Origin: UBA830 sp038146925
GTDB lineage: Bacteria; Pseudomonadota; Alphaproteobacteria; MPNO01; UBA830
Direction: 5' to 3'
Length of the DNA stretch: 64,000 nt
Assembly: GCA_038146925.1 (NCBI GenBank)
Contig: JAYQSP010000011.1
Span: 1,302,001 to 1,366,000 of the forward strand
Shown here: piece by piece, positions 60,034 through 64,000 of the stretch
Position numbering within the stretch: the first letter of the stretch is position 1
Layout of the letters: each line of letters begins with the position of its first letter
Made by a program: the position numbers and the translations under genes
Notes under the pieces: model-generated
Told to the model about the DNA's origin: nothing
The model's database searches: none
The model's input: only the letters and a program-made list of their open reading frames with translations

Positions 60034-62097
60034 TTAACGTTCGCGGGCCGCCCGCGGTTCTCGAGAACGTTGACGAGCGGGGAGACCGGGCGGCGGTCGA
60101 AGACGGTGCCGGCCTGCTTCATCAACTCGGCGATGGCGTCGTCGAAGCTCAGCGCATCGCGGAAGGCGCGCGGCTGACGATCGCGACGAGCGCGTTCGCC
60201 GCGCGACGATCCGCGCACTGATCAGGATGTCCTCTCCCGCGAGGCCCTTCGGATGGCCGGTGCCGTCCCAATGCTCGTGCATCTGGGCGAGCGTCTCGGC
60301 CACCGGCAGGTCGAAATCGACTCCCGCGATCGTCTCCGCCGTGCGCAGTTGGCTCCGGCGGTGAGATCCTGTTCCTCGGCGGTCAGCGCGCCGACCTTGT
60401 CAGCGTCGCCCGGCGGCTTTTAAAATCTTGTCGATGTTCGAAGGTTGCCGCGATGTCTACGGTACGCGGCGGATGTCCTCGCTGCTCCATCTCGTCCGCG
60501 ATGGCCGCCGCCACCTCGGCGACGTTCGCTCTGGTCTGGAGGGGTCGCGTTCGTCGACGAGGCCGACGAGCTTGCTGACAAGCGCACGCATCGCGCCTTC
60601 GCGCTTTGCCCGTTCGCTCACCGCATCGGTAATATCCTGCAAGATGACGAGCGCGCCCGGCGGATAGTCGCGGTCGCCGCGCAGCGGGATGTGGGTCTGA
60701 CACGACGGTGCGCTTTCACCGTCCTCGTCGAACGTGCATGTCTTGGCCGGTTTGAAGTCGCGGATCACGTCTCGTTGATGTCGGACGAGCTTGGCGAGGA
60801 CCGGCCCGACGACGCTCGCCATCGTTTTCCCGAGCATCTCCTGCTGGGTGATGCCGGTTCCTTCCGCTGCCTTGGCGTTGGCGAAGGTGTAGCGGCCCTG
60901 GTCGCTTATGGCGAACACCGCGTTGGGCTGACCGTCGCTGACGACGCGGAGGAACTTGGTGAAGTTCTCGAGCCTTTCGTTGGCGATGCTCTGGCGCTCG
61001 AGCGCCTGGGCGGACCGCACCGAGGTGCCGTGGCGCCAGACCGCGACGATGGTGATCGCGACGCCCGCGATCACCAGGATGAAGGTGGTGAGCAGCATGC
61101 TCTGACGGCTGTCGCTTTCCGCCAGGGCCTCGGAGGCGGCGATCTTGCGGACGAGGAACCACGGTGCGCCGGAGACCGCGCGGGCGGTCGCGAGAACCTC
61201 GTCGCCGGCATAGTCGCGCATCCGCTCCAGGCTGCCGGGCTTCGCGGACAGGACCGGGTCGACGAGATCCAGCGTGTTGAGGGCGAGGCCGCTTCGCCAG
61301 CGGCTTCGTGCCGTCGCGCAGCGGCGAGAGATACTCGATGCCGGCTTCGGTCCGTCGCAGGAGATAGCTCTCCGACGTCGCCGCGGGTGTCGCCCGGCTG
61401 CGCAAGCCGCTCGAATAGATCGCCGCCGACGAGCTGAGCCCGACGACGAAGCCGATGCCGTTGTCGGCGGCGCGGTCGGCCTGCACGCCGTAGACGGGAA
61501 CGACGAAGCCGATGCCCGGGCTGCCGCTCGGACCCGGCCGCATGTCGACGAGCGCCTGCCGCCCGCTCGCCGCAACGACGAAGGCCTGACGGATCTCGGG
61601 CGACAGCGGCGGCATCGTGTCGGTCGCAACGAGGACCGTTCCCGCGCGGTCGACGAGGGCGACCGGCCTGTCCGGCGCGCTCGACGTTGGCATCGACCGT
61701 CGGCTCGAGTGCGCGGCGGCACAGGCGTCGCGCGCCGCCGTGGTGTTCAGGAGATTGCGGAGATAGCCCGCCGCTGCCTGCGCCTCGGGCGGCGGTGCCG
61801 CGGAACCGCTGAGCGAAATCTGGGTCATGTAGAGCTGGAGCGAGGCGTTCTCGGCGAGGCTCTGCATCGAGCCGAACTGCTCCGCCAGCCAGCGGTTCAC
61901 ATCGGCGGTGCGGCTGTCGGCGACGATGCCGAGGCGGACCTGCCACTGCTGGAGATCGCGTTCGCGCTCGCGGTCGACGAAGGCGAGGACGGCGAATATG
62001 CCGACGGCGACGACGGCGGCGAGTCCCGCCGCGGCCGAAGCGATGATGACGCGGGTGCGCCGGGCGGCCTGCCTTCTTGCGGATCGTTCGGGCTCAT
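60034..62097 (-). pseudogene. Cache-PAS-HD-GYP signalling protein, broken by several frameshifts
   Basis: One large gene read from right to left across at least five frame changes. In order: start MSPNDPQEG and a membrane helix (ASAAAGLAAVVAVGIFAVLA), a periplasmic Cache-like sensor (NRWLAEQFGSMQSLAENASL), a second helix, a PAS domain (GQPNAVFAISDQGRYTFANA; TMASVVGPVLAKLVRHQRDV), then an HD-GYP phosphodiesterase (ANVAEVAAAIADEMEQRGHP and HEHWDGTGHPKGLAGEDIL, GYP changed to GHP). HD-GYP domains break down c-di-GMP. All domains are recognisable, so the breaks look like sequence errors rather than long decay. Confidence 0.7.
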
Positions 62098-62199
62098 CCT
62101 GCCTCTTCTATCCGTTCGGAGTTCTCTGCCGCGACGGCCACTGCCCGGTCAGCGCGAAAAGTATATGGACCGCGGGCAGGGGCGGCAATGGCGCCCGGC

Positions 62200-62857
62200 C
62201 TACCTGTGCAGCCACCAGTAATTCTCGTTGATCGAGTAGACGGGCTTGTAGTGCCGGATCGCGCTCGACTTCACCACCTGGCGCACCTGGTTGTCGAGGA
62301 TCAGCGCGTCCCCGTCGATGTAGACCGCGAGGATCGCATGGCCGAGCTTCAGGTTGAGGTCGATGACGACGACGAGGCGTATTTCGGAATTCTCGAACCC
62401 GAGGGCGCGGAGCGACATGAATTTCGCGATCGCGTAGTCCTCGCAGTCTCCGTCGCGCTGCAGGAATTCGTACGGGGTCGCCCAGTAGTCGTTGATCCCG
62501 TAGTTCCGCGGGTCGGTGAAATAGCGGTGGCGGTTCATGTAGTCGTTCGGCCTCGACCTGCTCGCGCTTCGGCCGGCCCCTTCTGTTCCGTGAGAAACGC
62601 CTGCCCACTCCTTCAGGTGGCACTTGTTGAAGATCGAGGATCGCAAGGCGCGTCGAGAAAAGTTCCGGTCGCTGAAATATTTCGCGAGCGCGCCCCGCCA
62701 CTTGGGAAACGGCGCCTGGTTGGTCGACTGGACCTCGGCGGTCCCGAACAGCCGGGATCACCGCGCCGGGAACCCCGGCGGCGCGATGCGGCGGTACGAG
62801 ACCTGCGGCCGCGATCAGGAGTGCGCCGGCGAACGCGCTATGGCTGAAGCGAAGCAT
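62200..62857 (-). pseudogene. Transglutaminase-like cysteine protease (LapG/BTLCP type), frameshifted
   Basis: The N-terminus (MLRFSHSAFAGALLIAAAGL) is a signal peptide; after frame changes the C-terminal 80 residues are intact and carry the Cys-His-Asp triad: RDGDCEDYAIAKF, LKLGHAILAVYIDG and ALILDNQ. This is the bacterial transglutaminase-like cysteine proteinase family, whose LapG members cut surface adhesins under c-di-GMP control. The reconstructed length is about 215 residues, which is normal. A gene-broken reading in a real genome is possible, but the same error pattern affects all neighbours. Confidence 0.72.
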
Positions 62858-63023
62858 GCGGGAAGCCTACACGAATTCGCTCCGCCCGATCAGTGACGAT
62901 CCGCACAGGCACATAATCCGTTCCCGCCCGCTTTCCGGCCGTGTTTTCCGGGGCGGGGACGCGTGTTATCAAGAACGCGAGAGAAGGACGCCGTCTCCCG
63001 GCAGGAAGAGCGAGGTTCGAACG

Positions 63024-64000
63024 ATGGGCTCATGGGCTGCGTTCCGGCGCAGATGGTTCGCCTATCTGTGTGCCGCGATCCTGACCGTCGCGTTCGTCGG
63101 CCTCCGCGTCTGGGACCCGGCGCCGCTCCAGTTCCTCCGCCTCAAGACCTTCGATATCTATCAGCGCCTCCATCCCAGGGCGGACGAGCCTCTGCCGGTG
63201 ATCATCGTCGATATCGACGAAGACAGCCTCAGGCCTACGGACAGTGGCCGTGGCCGCGGACCCGCGTCGCCGAGCTCGTCGACCGGCTGATGGCCCGACA
63301 GGTCGCCGCGATCGGCTTCGACGTGATCTTTGCCGAACCCGACCGCATGTCGCCCGCAGCGTGTTCCAGGTCCATCTCCGGCCTGTCGCCAGGTGACGCG
63401 GACTCCTGATGCGGCTGCCGGGCAGCGACGATGTTTTCGCCGATGCGATCCGGCGGGGACGGGTGGTGCTGGGCCAGGCGACAGGCGGGGACACCGGTGC
63501 GCCGGCCGGAGGCTCGTCCGATCTCGAGAAGACCCGCTTCGCGAAAATGGGCGACGATCCCCTCTTCCCCATGCGGTCTCCCGCATCACGCTGGTCACAA
63601 CCTGCCGCGGCTGGAGGAAAAGCGCGGCCGGGATCGGCATGCTCTCCCCACGTGCCGGAAGGTGACGGCGTCGCCGCGTCCCCCTCGTGATGCGTGTGGG
63701 AGACAAGCTCTATCCGACGCTGTCGATCGAAATGCTTCGCGTCGCGGTCGACGCGATGACGCCGGGCGTCTCGATCAACACGCTGGTGATCAAGACGCAC
63801 CGAGACGGCATCGGCAGCATCGTCATCCCGAGTTCCGGAAATCCCCGGCCGACGAGCGCGACCGGGCGTGGGTGAACTTCGCGACGCCGTCGCCAGGCGC
63901 CCATCTCCGCCAAGCGCGTGCTGGACGGGACGGCCGATCTCGGCGCTCGAAGGTATTTCGTCCTCGTCGGGACATCGGCCATCGGCCTCAAAGGACATCA
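63024..64000 (+). pseudogene. CHASE2-domain sensor (probably adenylate cyclase), partial and frameshifted
   Basis: The 5' part of a CHASE2 protein, running off the right edge: a membrane helix (WFAYLCAAILTVAFVGLRVW), then LKTFDIYQRLHPRADEPLPV, IIVDIDEDSL, YGQWPWPRTRVAELVDRL, VAAIGFDVIFAEPDRMSP, DDVFADAIRRGRVVLGQA, VVRRVPLVMRVGDKLYPTLS and WVNFATPSPGA in successive frames. At least five indels are needed to join them. CHASE2 is an extracytoplasmic sensor usually fused to a class III adenylate cyclase or a kinase; the output domain is outside the window. Confidence 0.72.

Overview
The window reads as an alphaproteobacterial chromosome (GC-rich, compact, many ATGA/TGATG start-stop overlaps), most likely a Rhodospirillales-like or neighbouring lineage; the order is inference. 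Support comes from gene order: popZ-valS; dgt-argS-SPOR-nagZ-scpA-scpB; tatABC-serS-surE-pcm-nlpD; yajC-secD-secF-Mth938 homologue; ssb; gyrA-coaD. Sequences such as PopZ, the HpnE-type hydroxysqualene dehydroxylase, TrmFO and the NDUFAF3/NDUFAF6-like proteins fit the same assignment.

Layout. 0-2.1 kb (minus strand): aldo/keto reductase, SseA sulfurtransferase and the 5' part of a cystathionine beta-lyase. 2.1-2.5 kb: an AT-richer gap. 2.5-6.4 kb: a CopD-like membrane protein, a MoxR ATPase with a CoxE-like VWA partner, and a copper set (DUF2946-like, PCuAC, and a 35-residue membrane peptide). 6.4-9.4 kb: RidA, tRNA-Asn, a thioredoxin-like [2Fe-2S] ferredoxin coupled to a haem-oxygenase-like diiron protein, and a divergent gentisate-dioxygenase-like bicupin. 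9.4-14.4 kb: a broken mscS, then an acyl-CoA synthetase / PaaK-like ligase / Bcr-CflA exporter operon. 14.8-26 kb: tRNA-Cys, Pcm-like-TolC, PopZ, ValS, YihY-TAXI, IlvD and a DAACS symporter whose Shine-Dalgarno lies in a perfect inverted repeat. 26-45 kb: mainly housekeeping (xth, erpA, dgt, argS, division, condensin, Tat, Sec). 45-54 kb: PuuD-like membrane protein, HpnE, an unrecognised gene, NDUFAF6-like protein, TrmFO, ChaC, a cyclase remnant, UvrA. 54-59.6 kb: a 2-hydroxyacid dehydrogenase, a candidate structured RNA with terminator, ssb, gyrA and coaD.

Two stretches do not behave like the rest. Inside gyrA (about 56.81-57.64 kb) roughly eight indels break the frame while the protein stays recognisable, and Glu codon choice flips from GAA to GAG. 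From 59,757 to the end, starting exactly in the anticodon loop of a tRNA whose 3' half is missing, every gene is recognisable but repeatedly frameshifted: a LamG/PEP-CTERM tail, a Cache-PAS-HD-GYP sensor, a transglutaminase-like cysteine protease and a CHASE2 protein. I read these as low-accuracy and probably foreign sequence joined to a good contig (assembly chimera), not as biological pseudogenisation; a real insertion at the tRNA is the alternative.

The most interesting biological leads are the diiron-oxidase/ferredoxin pair, the SD-sequestering hairpin before the symporter, the structured RNA upstream of ssb, and the co-location of two complex I assembly-factor homologues. I found no CRISPR array, insertion sequence, phage or obvious defence system.
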